Positions 1-5,568 of a DNA stretch of 5,568 bases are shown in pieces. The DNA is from Defluviitaleaceae bacterium. Lineage in GTDB: Bacteria > Bacillota_A > Clostridia > Lachnospirales > WQUN01. Numbering within the stretch: position 1 is the stretch's first letter; every line of letters begins with the position of its first letter. The notes beneath the pieces are model-generated. The model did no database searches and was not told where the DNA came from. It was given only the letters and a program-made list of their open reading frames with translations. The stretch is from contig WREB01000096.1 in NCBI GenBank assembly GCA_009779525.1, positions 1 to 5,568 of the forward strand, in the 5' to 3' direction. Position numbers and translations under genes: made by a program.

Positions 1-1810
1 CGAATTCAAGTCGTTTTTTTCGAAGTTTTTAAAAACAACGGCGGCGCATGTTAAAAATGAATATCGGTTGATCGTTACGCGCGGGGAGGCCGAAACGTTT
101 TTTTCGTCCGCGAATGACGGCGATCCGGCGGCGGTTTACGTCGTCTCGGACGACAGTATGTTCGTCGTTACGATAAAATACGCCGGCATGCCCGCCGCTT
201 GCTTCAACAGCCCCGAATCGGCGAAGGCGCTATTTGAATGGCTCGAGTCGGGCGCCAAAAAAATCTTCTTCGATTCAAAAAAAGATTCGTCCGCGCTATT
301 AAAACGCGGCGCCGCCGTTAACGGAATCGCATTCGACGTGATGCTCGCCGGCTACGTGCTCGACGCCCTCAAGCAAAACGAAAGTCTTAGAGACGCGGCG
401 CTTAATTATTTAAACGAGGATTTGCATGATTTAAGTGATCTGCAAGAAAACGGCGGAAAAAGAGGCAAGGATAAAAAACTGGCGGCCGATTTGCCGCCGG
501 ATACGCTTTACGGCCACGCCGCGGGAATGGCGGGCGCGCTGTCGAGGCTTTATCCGTTAATGAAAGAAAAACTCGACGAAAACGGACAGTCGAAGCTTTA
601 CTACGATATCGAGCTTCCGCTCGCCGGCGTGCTCTTCGAAATGGAAAACGCCGGGTTAAAGATCGACACCGCTAAACTCGCCGAATACGGCGAAGCGCTG
701 CAGGCGCACATTACGGATTTGACCGAAAGCATATACGAAACGGCGGGAACGGTTTTCAACATCAACTCGCCTACGCAGCTTGGCGAAGTCCTTTTTGAAA
801 AAATCGGGCTGAAGGGAACGAAAAAAACTACGAAGGGTTGGTCGACCGCGGCGGACGTGCTCGATAAGCTAAAGCACAAACATCCGGTCGTTCCGCTAAT
901 ACTCGAGTACCGTTCGTACGCGAAGCTTAAATCTACCTATGCGGACGGGCTCCTGCCGCTTGTCGACCCCGAAACGTCGCGGATACACTCGACGTTTAAC
1001 CAGGCGCTGACCGCGACGGGACGCATCTCAAGCTCCGAACCTAATTTGCAAAACATCCCGGTAAAGCTTCCGCTCGGGCGCGAGCTTCGCAAATCGTTCG
1101 TCGCGCCGGACGCCGATACCGTTTTCATGGACGCCGACTACAGCCAGATAGAGCTAAGGGTTCTCGCATCGGTTTCCGGGGACGAAACGTTGATCGGCGC
1201 GTTTCGCGACGGCTGCGACATTCACCGGATGACCGCCTCGCAGGTTTTTGGCGTAAGTCCCGACGAAGTGACGCAGGAGCAGCGGACTGGCGCTAAAGCC
1301 GTTAATTTCGGAATCGTGTACGGAATTAGCCCGTACGGCTTGAGCGAGGATTTAAAAATACCTATATCCGAAGCCGAAAGGTACATCAACGGCTACTTCG
1401 ATAAATACCCGAAAGTAAAAGCCTATCTGGATAAATCCGTGAACGACGCAAAATCAAAGGGATACGCCGAAACGATATTCGGGCGGAGGCGGAAAATTCC
1501 CGAGTTGAACTCGCAAAATTTCGCCGAGCGCTCCTTCGGCGAGCGCGTCGCGATGAACATGCCGATACAGGGGACCGCCGCCGACATCATTAAGATAGCA
1601 ATGATAAGAGTATCGGGAAGGCTTAAGGAGAATGGATTGAAGTCGAGGATCGTTTTGCAAGTCCACGACGAACTGCTGCTTGAGGTCAATAAAGCAGAGC
1701 GCGAAGAAGTGAGGCGGATTTTGGGCTTCGAGATGGAAAACGCGGCGGACCTGGCGGCGGCGCTCGTAGCCGAAGTGCACGAAGGAGATACCTGGTTTGG
1801 AGTCAAGTAG
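1..1810 (+). CDS. polA: DNA polymerase I, 5' end missing (C-terminal about 602 residues)
   Basis: Family A DNA polymerase that fills repair gaps and replaces RNA primers during lagging-strand synthesis in the cytoplasm. The frame is open to the left edge (first whole codon at base 2; residues counted from there), so the TTG at 68 is not the start and the 5'-nuclease domain lies mostly outside; residues 1-14 resemble the end of that domain. Residues about 22-185 match the 3'-5' exonuclease fold, but the metal-binding acidic motifs are gone (VVSDDSM where DTET is expected), so proofreading is predicted absent, as in Geobacillus PolA. The polymerase part starts near residue 199 (LYYDIELPLAGVLFEME) and is intact: TGRISSSEPNLQNIP (339-353), motif A DADYSQIELR with catalytic Asp379, O-helix RTGAKAVNFGIVYG with Arg428, Lys432, Phe436 and Tyr440, and motif C QVHDELL with His555-Asp556-Glu557. 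It ends in the usual TW-x-x-K tail. The last 14 bases overlap coaE. Confidence 0.97.
   Translation, partial: EFKSFFSKFLKTTAAHVKNEYRLIVTRGEAETFFSSANDGDPAAVYVVSDDSMFVVTIKYAGMPAACFNSPESAKALFEWLESGAKKIFFDSKKDSSALLKRGAAVNGIAFDVMLAGYVLDALKQNESLRDAALNYLNEDLHDLSDLQENGGKRGKDKKLAADLPPDTLYGHAAGMAGALSRLYPLMKEKLDENGQSKLYYDIELPLAGVLFEMENAGLKIDTAKLAEYGEALQAHITDLTESIYETAGTVFNINSPTQLGEVLFEKIGLKGTKKTTKGWSTAADVLDKLKHKHPVVPLILEYRSYAKLKSTYADGLLPLVDPETSRIHSTFNQALTATGRISSSEPNLQNIPVKLPLGRELRKSFVAPDADTVFMDADYSQIELRVLASVSGDETLIGAFRDGCDIHRMTASQVFGVSPDEVTQEQRTGAKAVNFGIVYGISPYGLSEDLKIPISEAERYINGYFDKYPKVKAYLDKSVNDAKSKGYAETIFGRRRKIPELNSQNFAERSFGERVAMNMPIQGTAADIIKIAMIRVSGRLKENGLKSRIVLQVHDELLLEVNKAEREEVRRILGFEMENAADLAAALVAEVHEGDTWFGVK
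1782..1787 (+). promoter_or_regulatory. Ribosome binding site of coaE inside polA
   Basis: AAGGAG lies 9 bases before the TTG at 1797, inside the last codons of polA. An in-frame TAG at 1767-1769 closes the coaE frame upstream, and TTG 1797 is the only NTG codon between that stop and the P-loop. The site therefore fixes the start. Confidence 0.85.
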
Positions 1811-2462
1811 CAAACCCCCGGGCATTCCGGTCATCGGGCTAACCGGCGGAAGCGGCTGCGGAAAAACTCTCGTTTCAAAAATGCTCGGCGGCTTCGGGGG
1901 TTATGTAATCGACGCGGACGATTTGTCGCATCGGGCGATATTAAACGGCGAACCCGCATATGGCGAAATCGTCGCCCAATTCGGCGACGAAATATTGAAT
2001 GCGCAAGGCGAAATCGACCGGAAGAAGCTTGGCGAAATCGTTTTCAAAGACAAGGTTAAGCTGCGGCTGATCGAGGGAATAATCCATCCGAAAGTCCTCG
2101 ACGAAACCAAACGCGCCATAAAAACGGCGGAAACGGAAGGCGTTTACGGATTCGCCGTCATAGACGCGCCGATGCTTGTCGAAGCCGGGGCGCATATATT
2201 TTGCCAGAGCGTTTGGATGGTGGTCGCCGAACGCGAAAGCAGGATCGAAAGAATCGTCTTGCGCGATAAGATATCGCGCGAAGCGGCCGTCGAGCGGATT
2301 CTAAGCAAAAACGACGACGGCGCGTCGCTAAGTTTCTATATCGATACGTTCATCAACAACGACGCCGACAAAACTAAATTGTTGGAAAAAGTGTCGAAAG
2401 CGTTTGGCGAGACGGCGGCCCGCATCGGAATAAAGCAAAAGGACGGCCGCGCCGGTGCTTAA
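1797..2462 (+). CDS. coaE: Dephospho-CoA kinase
   Basis: Phosphorylates the 3'-hydroxyl of the ribose in dephospho-CoA with ATP, the last step of coenzyme A synthesis, in the cytoplasm. The 221 residues are close to the family's usual 195-220. Visible motifs in order: P-loop GLTGGSGCGKT (residues 14-24; the Cys is a small departure from the commoner GSGKS form), VIDADDLSHRAI with the conserved Asp pair at 39 and 41, FGDEIL...GEIDRKKLGEIVF (62-83), IIHP (95-98), the substrate-side DAPMLVEAG (123-131), and the lid region RIVLRDKISREAAVERI (152-168) with its arginines. The TTG start has AAGGAG 9 bases upstream; the first ATG falls after the P-loop and cannot be the start. The gene overlaps polA by 14 bases and the transglycosylase gene by 8, which suggests coupled translation. 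polA and coaE are close neighbours in many Bacillota. Confidence 0.96.
   Translation: MESSSKPPGIPVIGLTGGSGCGKTLVSKMLGGFGGYVIDADDLSHRAILNGEPAYGEIVAQFGDEILNAQGEIDRKKLGEIVFKDKVKLRLIEGIIHPKVLDETKRAIKTAETEGVYGFAVIDAPMLVEAGAHIFCQSVWMVVAERESRIERIVLRDKISREAAVERILSKNDDGASLSFYIDTFINNDADKTKLLEKVSKAFGETAARIGIKQKDGRAGA
2437..2443 (+). promoter_or_regulatory. Ribosome binding site of the lytic transglycosylase gene
   Basis: AAAAGGA lies 11 bases before the GTG at 2455, inside the end of coaE. The spacing is a little long. The start is still well fixed, because the same frame is closed by TAA at 2431-2433 and GTG 2455 is the first possible start codon after it. Confidence 0.65.
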
Positions 2463-3003
2463 GCGCGTTGCGGTCTGCGCTTTTTCCGCCGCGTTTTTAT
2501 TGACGGTTTACAGCGCCGCAATTAGGGCGTTTCCGCTGGAATACGGCGAAATAATTAAGGCACATTCCGGCCTGATTGGAAATGATTTGGTTTTCGCGGT
2601 AATTCACGCCGAAAGCAAGTTCAAGCCGGACGCAAGGTCGGGCAAAGGCGCCTCCGGGTTGATGCAGGTCACCGAACCCACCGCCGAATGGATCGCCTCC
2701 CGGATGGGTCTGCTTTTTTACGATCCATCGCTGATATACGAACCCGAAATAAATATATCGATCGGCTGCTATTATCTCAACTGGCTTTACGACTATTACG
2801 GAGGCGATCTGACGCTTACGCTCTGCGCTTACAACGCGGGCCAGGGAAACGTCGACGGCTGGCTGCGCGACGAAAACTATTCGAGCGACGGAAAGAGGCT
2901 TGACGCGATCCCCTTTCCCGAAACGCGCCAATACGTTAAGAGGGTAAAGGCAAACCGGTTGGTTTACGCGTTTTTACTGACATTCGACCGGAGAACCAAA
3001 TGA
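2455..3003 (+). CDS. Small lytic transglycosylase (SLT domain, Slt70-like fold)
   Basis: Predicted to cleave the MurNAc-GlcNAc bond of peptidoglycan with formation of a 1,6-anhydro end, on the outer face of the membrane. Residues 4-25 form a positively started hydrophobic stretch, either a signal anchor or a signal peptide; a cleavage site near Ala22 or Ala25 is possible but weak. The catalytic domain fills most of the remaining 182 residues: HAESKF with catalytic Glu53, GASGLMQVTEPTA (65-77), NISIGCYYLNWL (100-111) and AYNAGQGNVDGWL (125-137), then IPFPETRQYVKRV. These are the standard SLT motifs in the standard order. There is no LysM, SH3 or other wall-binding domain, so it is a minimal enzyme. 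GTG is used as start; the first ATG lies beyond the catalytic Glu. It overlaps coaE by 8 bases and the lipoprotein gene by 4 (ATGA). Similar small SLT proteins follow coaE in Clostridia as I recall them; the substrate is not shown by the sequence. Confidence 0.93.
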   Translation: MLKRVAVCAFSAAFLLTVYSAAIRAFPLEYGEIIKAHSGLIGNDLVFAVIHAESKFKPDARSGKGASGLMQVTEPTAEWIASRMGLLFYDPSLIYEPEINISIGCYYLNWLYDYYGGDLTLTLCAYNAGQGNVDGWLRDENYSSDGKRLDAIPFPETRQYVKRVKANRLVYAFLLTFDRRTK

Positions 3004-4640
3004 AAAGACTCGCTTGCATCGCGATATGCGCTTTATTTGTTTTGACCGGCTGCCGGTATTTTGTCGACGAACCGTTTATCCAGGATCCCACGCCCACGCC
3101 GTCGCCGACTCCGACTGGCGCGCCTTCGCCCACGCCGGTTGCGCCGCGCGAAGGAGGGACGCTTCGGCTCGCGATGCGCAATCCCCTGACGCTTAACCCG
3201 TTGTTAAACGAGGACATAACCGTCGACAAAATCCTGAGGCTCGTCTTCGAGCATATCGCCGTGCTTGGCGACGACATGAAGCCGACAGGTAATCTCGCCG
3301 AACTCGATTTTTCGACCGACTATTCATTCGTTACGATAAAAATCCGCGGCGAAGCGGTTTGGGGCGACGGCGTCCCGGTTTCCGCGGACGATTTTTTATT
3401 TACCGTGGACTTCATTAAAAAAGCGCCCGGGACGACGCTTTACAAAGAATGCGTCGCAAATTTTTTAGAATGCGAAATACTCGACGACAAAACCGTAAGG
3501 GTTACGTTCGCAAATGCCTTCGGCGGCTCTTCGTACTCGTTTTTATTTCCGCTTATCCCCCGCCATTACTATTTCGACGAGACGAAGCCGGGAAGCGCGA
3601 AAAACATGGCGCCGCTCGGCAACGGCCTATATTCGTTTAAGGAATTTACGCCGCTCGTTTCGGTTTCGCTTGCCAGAAACACGCGTTCGTACAGGAATTA
3701 CGTTTATATCGACGGAATCGAAGTGAAGCTAATCCACGACCGTCAATCGACCGTCGACGCGTTCGACTACGGGGTTATCGACGCGCTCGAGATCGAAATC
3801 ACCGAATGGAGCAGGCACCAAAGCGTAAAGGACACGAACCCCGGCGAATTTTATTCGATGAATTACGAATTCATCGGCTTCAACCACAAGCGGCAAATCT
3901 TCAGGAACAAATTGTTCCGGCACGCGCTCGCGCAATCACTCGACATGGATGAATTGATTTCAAGCTCATACCTTACGCACGCCGAGCGCGCCTATTCGCC
4001 GATCAATCCGTCTTCCTGGCTTTACGCCGAGGACGCGAGGCGGTTCGAGTATAATTGGATCATCGCGGGCGCGTTGTTCGAAAGGGTCAAAAACGGCGAA
4101 TCCGATTACGTACCCGGCATAAACGACGACGAAGCCGAACTGAACGCGCCGCCTCCGGTTCCCGCGCTTAGCGTGCTGACCAATTATGAAAACGAAAACC
4201 GCGTAAAGATTGCGGCCGCGATCGTCGAAACGCTTGTCTTCCACGGATTCGACGCTTTTTTGGAATTGGCCGGATTTGATGAAATGGAGGCTAAATTAGC
4301 GTCCGGCGACTATGACATTTTCGTCGGGGGATACGCCCTGACGCTTTTGCCCGATTTGCGCTTCGCGTTCGCCTCGTCGTCGATCGGCGCGGGAAACATA
4401 TTCAATTACGACAGCCCGGAATTCGACGGACTGCTCGACGCGCTTTTTTCGGTCGGCAACGAAAGCGTTTTTAAATCGGCGGCGCACGAAATGCAGCGGT
4501 ACTTCGCGGAGGAGCTTCCCGTTATCAGCATAGCGTTCGTAAAATCCGCGCTGCTCCTTGACACGCGGATACGCGGCGATATAAAACCGTCGCCAAACGA
4601 TTTGTACGCGAATATAAACGAATGGTTTATTTTGGAATGA
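3000..4640 (+). CDS. Peptide-type ABC transporter substrate-binding lipoprotein (SBP_bac_5 family)
   Basis: Extracytoplasmic solute-binding protein of the OppA/DppA type, anchored to the membrane by a lipid. The signal is short, with lipobox LTGC and modified Cys18. A proline/threonine/serine spacer follows (residues 29-49), then a family 5 binding domain: GGTLRLAMRNPLTLNPL at its start (52-68), the signature-like VWGDGVPVSADDF (120-132), and later NHKRQIFRNKLFRHALAQSLD followed by the C-terminal lobe with YDIFVGGYA and GNIFNY. The 546 residues are normal for the family. Start ATG overlaps the transglycosylase stop as ATGA, with GGAG at 2990-2993, 6 bases upstream. No permease or ATPase genes lie in the window, so it is either a solitary receptor or serves a transporter encoded elsewhere. 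Family 5 members bind peptides, but some bind nickel, sugars or opines. The ligand cannot be read from sequence; muropeptides are a guess from the neighbouring genes. Confidence 0.92.
   Translation: MKRLACIAICALFVLTGCRYFVDEPFIQDPTPTPSPTPTGAPSPTPVAPREGGTLRLAMRNPLTLNPLLNEDITVDKILRLVFEHIAVLGDDMKPTGNLAELDFSTDYSFVTIKIRGEAVWGDGVPVSADDFLFTVDFIKKAPGTTLYKECVANFLECEILDDKTVRVTFANAFGGSSYSFLFPLIPRHYYFDETKPGSAKNMAPLGNGLYSFKEFTPLVSVSLARNTRSYRNYVYIDGIEVKLIHDRQSTVDAFDYGVIDALEIEITEWSRHQSVKDTNPGEFYSMNYEFIGFNHKRQIFRNKLFRHALAQSLDMDELISSSYLTHAERAYSPINPSSWLYAEDARRFEYNWIIAGALFERVKNGESDYVPGINDDEAELNAPPPVPALSVLTNYENENRVKIAAAIVETLVFHGFDAFLELAGFDEMEAKLASGDYDIFVGGYALTLLPDLRFAFASSSIGAGNIFNYDSPEFDGLLDALFSVGNESVFKSAAHEMQRYFAEELPVISIAFVKSALLLDTRIRGDIKPSPNDLYANINEWFILE
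3087..3146 (+). repeat. Proline/threonine-rich spacer coding region
   Basis: Codes for residues 30-49 of the lipoprotein, an irregular Pro-Thr/Pro-Ser run (PTPTPSPTPTGAPSPTPVAP). At DNA level it is made of near-repeats of CCCACGCC and CCGACT units. It probably acts as a flexible tether that lifts the binding domain off the membrane into the wall. Such runs can change length by slippage between strains. Confidence 0.7.
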
Positions 4641-4642
4641 GG
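4639..4642 (+). promoter_or_regulatory. Ribosome binding site of ddl overlapping the lipoprotein stop codon
   Basis: GAGG begins inside the TGA stop of the lipoprotein gene (4638-4640) and lies 8 bases before the TTG at 4651. A second purine block, GGGAG at 4645-4649, is only one base from the start and too close to act alone. The ddl frame is closed upstream by TAA at 4615-4617, and TTG 4651 is the first NTG codon after it. Confidence 0.7.
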
Positions 4643-4650
4643 TCGGGAGC

Positions 4651-5568
4651 TTGAAAATTGTCGTATTGGCGGGCGGATGTTCCACCGAACGCGAAGTTTC
4701 GTTCATGAGCGCTTCGGAAATAATGAAGTCGCTGGATAAGGACAGATACGAGGCGGTCTTGCTTGAGATAGGCGAATCCGAAGATACCGGCTGGATAAAA
4801 GAACTATTATCGGCGGGCCGCTGCCTCGTGGTAAACGCGCTGCACGGAGGCCTTGGCGAAAACGGTTCTATTCAAGGTCTGCTCGAATGCGCGAAAATAC
4901 CCTACATAGGCACGGGGGTGCTTGGAAGCGCGCTCTGCATGGATAAGGCGGCGAGCAAATTTATCATGAAGGCCCATCACATACCCGTCGCGGAGCATTT
5001 TCGTTTGCATGGGGGCGAAAATATCTCTTCATATTTTTCCGACATAAACAGGCTTGGGTTCCCGCTTGTCGTAAAACCCAACCAGGGAGGCTCGAGCGTC
5101 GGCGTCTCGATCGCGCATACTTATCAGGAATTGGTTTCCGCGATCGACAAGGCGGCGGATTGCGGGGACGGTTATATCATTGAACGCTATATTAGCGGAA
5201 CCGAGGTGACTTGCGCCGTCATCGAAACGGAGGGCGGGCCCGTCGCGCTGCCGGTTCTGGACATCGAAGCCGCGGAGGCCTTTTACGACTACCATGCAAA
5301 GTATGTGAGCGATGAAACGAAAATCATACCCTCGCGGCTGCCGCAATACCAGCGCGAGCTGATCGAGCGGATCGCGTTGCAATCATTTAGCGTTTTGGGT
5401 TGCGAGGGCTATGCGCGAATCGACATGATCGTCCGCGAGGAAAACCTCTATGTATTGGAAGTAAACACTCTTCCCGGAATGACCGGCCACAGCCTCGTAC
5501 CCCTGGCGGCTTCGTTGGCCGGAATGTCTTTCGGGCAATTGATGGACAGGCTTATTTCGTTTAAAATA
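4651..5568 (+). CDS. ddl: D-alanine--D-alanine ligase, 3' end missing (306 codons present)
   Basis: ATP-grasp enzyme that joins two D-alanines for the end of the peptidoglycan stem peptide, in the cytoplasm. The frame stays open to the right edge with no stop. About 306 residues are present and the homology reaches the usual C-terminal helix, so only a few residues are probably missing. Motifs: GGCSTEREVSFMSA with Glu13 (equivalent to E. coli DdlB Glu15), NALHGGLGENGSIQGLLE, the ATP-binding VVKPNQGGSSVG with Lys142 and Ser148, omega loop FYDYHAKYVSDET with Tyr218, and the metal ligands in RID (Asp258) and LEVNTLPGMTGHSLVP (Glu270, Asn272). The Tyr in the omega loop is the mark of dipeptide ligases; the D-Ala-D-Lac enzymes carry other residues there, so vancomycin-type resistance is not suggested. 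The TTG start places MKIVVLAGG where homologues begin; the first ATG lies after the catalytic Glu13. The gene is 10 bases behind the lipoprotein gene and presumably co-transcribed. Confidence 0.96.
   Translation, partial: MKIVVLAGGCSTEREVSFMSASEIMKSLDKDRYEAVLLEIGESEDTGWIKELLSAGRCLVVNALHGGLGENGSIQGLLECAKIPYIGTGVLGSALCMDKAASKFIMKAHHIPVAEHFRLHGGENISSYFSDINRLGFPLVVKPNQGGSSVGVSIAHTYQELVSAIDKAADCGDGYIIERYISGTEVTCAVIETEGGPVALPVLDIEAAEAFYDYHAKYVSDETKIIPSRLPQYQRELIERIALQSFSVLGCEGYARIDMIVREENLYVLEVNTLPGMTGHSLVPLAASLAGMSFGQLMDRLISFKI

Noticed and set aside
25..36. Perfect 12-base palindrome GTTTTTAAAAAC
   Set aside because: It is inside polA coding sequence, A/T-only apart from its ends, and has no second copy or known operator match. 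Chance is enough.
68..70. TTG as the start of polA
   Set aside because: The frame is open through to base 2 and the upstream residues (EFKSFFSKFL) match the end of the 5'-nuclease region of PolA. The gene runs off the left edge.
825..831. Run of seven A residues as a possible frameshift site in polA
   Set aside because: The run is read as AAA AAA ACT, so it is out of phase with the X XXY YYZ pattern, and the conserved zero-frame protein continues unbroken. Two similar A runs near 257 and 278 are rejected for the same reason.
1521..1542. Possible hairpin TCGCCGA / TCGGCGA with an 8-base loop
   Set aside because: It is inside a conserved part of polA and is not followed by a T run, so it is not a terminator.
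1423..1806. Long open frames on the - strand opposite polA, and similar ones at 2497-2931, 4296-4706 and 5029-5382
   Set aside because: They lie opposite genes with clear family motifs, their products are low-complexity or arginine/serine-rich with no recognisable domain, and they follow from the scarcity of TTA, CTA and TCA codons on the + strand.
5302..5304. Possibility that the ligase is a VanA-type D-Ala-D-Lac enzyme
   Set aside because: The omega loop reads AKY with the tyrosine typical of D-Ala-D-Ala ligases, and no vanH or vanX homologue is in the window.

Overview
The window is wholly coding on the + strand. It holds five consecutive genes and no intergenic region longer than 10 bases: polA (5' end outside the window), coaE, a small membrane-anchored or secreted lytic transglycosylase, a peptide-type ABC-transporter substrate-binding lipoprotein, and ddl (D-alanine--D-alanine ligase, cut by the right edge before its stop codon). 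Neighbouring genes overlap by 14, 8 and 4 bases, and the last pair is 10 bases apart. This is the layout of one transcription unit with coupled translation. No promoter, terminator, RNA gene, mobile element or CRISPR array is visible.

The likely source is a Bacillota (Firmicutes) bacterium, probably of the class Clostridia. The reasons are a PolA with a degenerate proofreading domain, as in Bacillus/Geobacillus enzymes; the order polA-coaE-lytic transglycosylase, which I recall from clostridial genomes; a lipoprotein with a proline/threonine spacer after the lipid-attached cysteine; and heavy use of TTG/GTG starts behind purine-rich ribosome binding sites. GC content looks moderate to slightly GC-rich by eye. 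The genus cannot be told from this stretch, and the assignment is inference.

Left part (1-2462): the housekeeping pair polA (DNA repair and Okazaki-fragment processing) and coaE (last step of coenzyme A synthesis). Right part (2455-5568): three cell-envelope genes, namely a peptidoglycan-cleaving transglycosylase, an extracytoplasmic peptide binder, and the cytoplasmic ligase that makes the D-Ala-D-Ala end of the peptidoglycan stem peptide. One reading is that the last three form a wall-turnover module: glycan cleavage outside, capture of released peptides, and resynthesis of the dipeptide inside. Only the two end functions are secure; the ligand of the binding protein is unknown and no permease or ATPase genes are in view.

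I found no clearly novel system. The points most worth checking are the solitary peptide-binding lipoprotein between two peptidoglycan genes, and three NTG starts that are each forced by an upstream in-frame stop.
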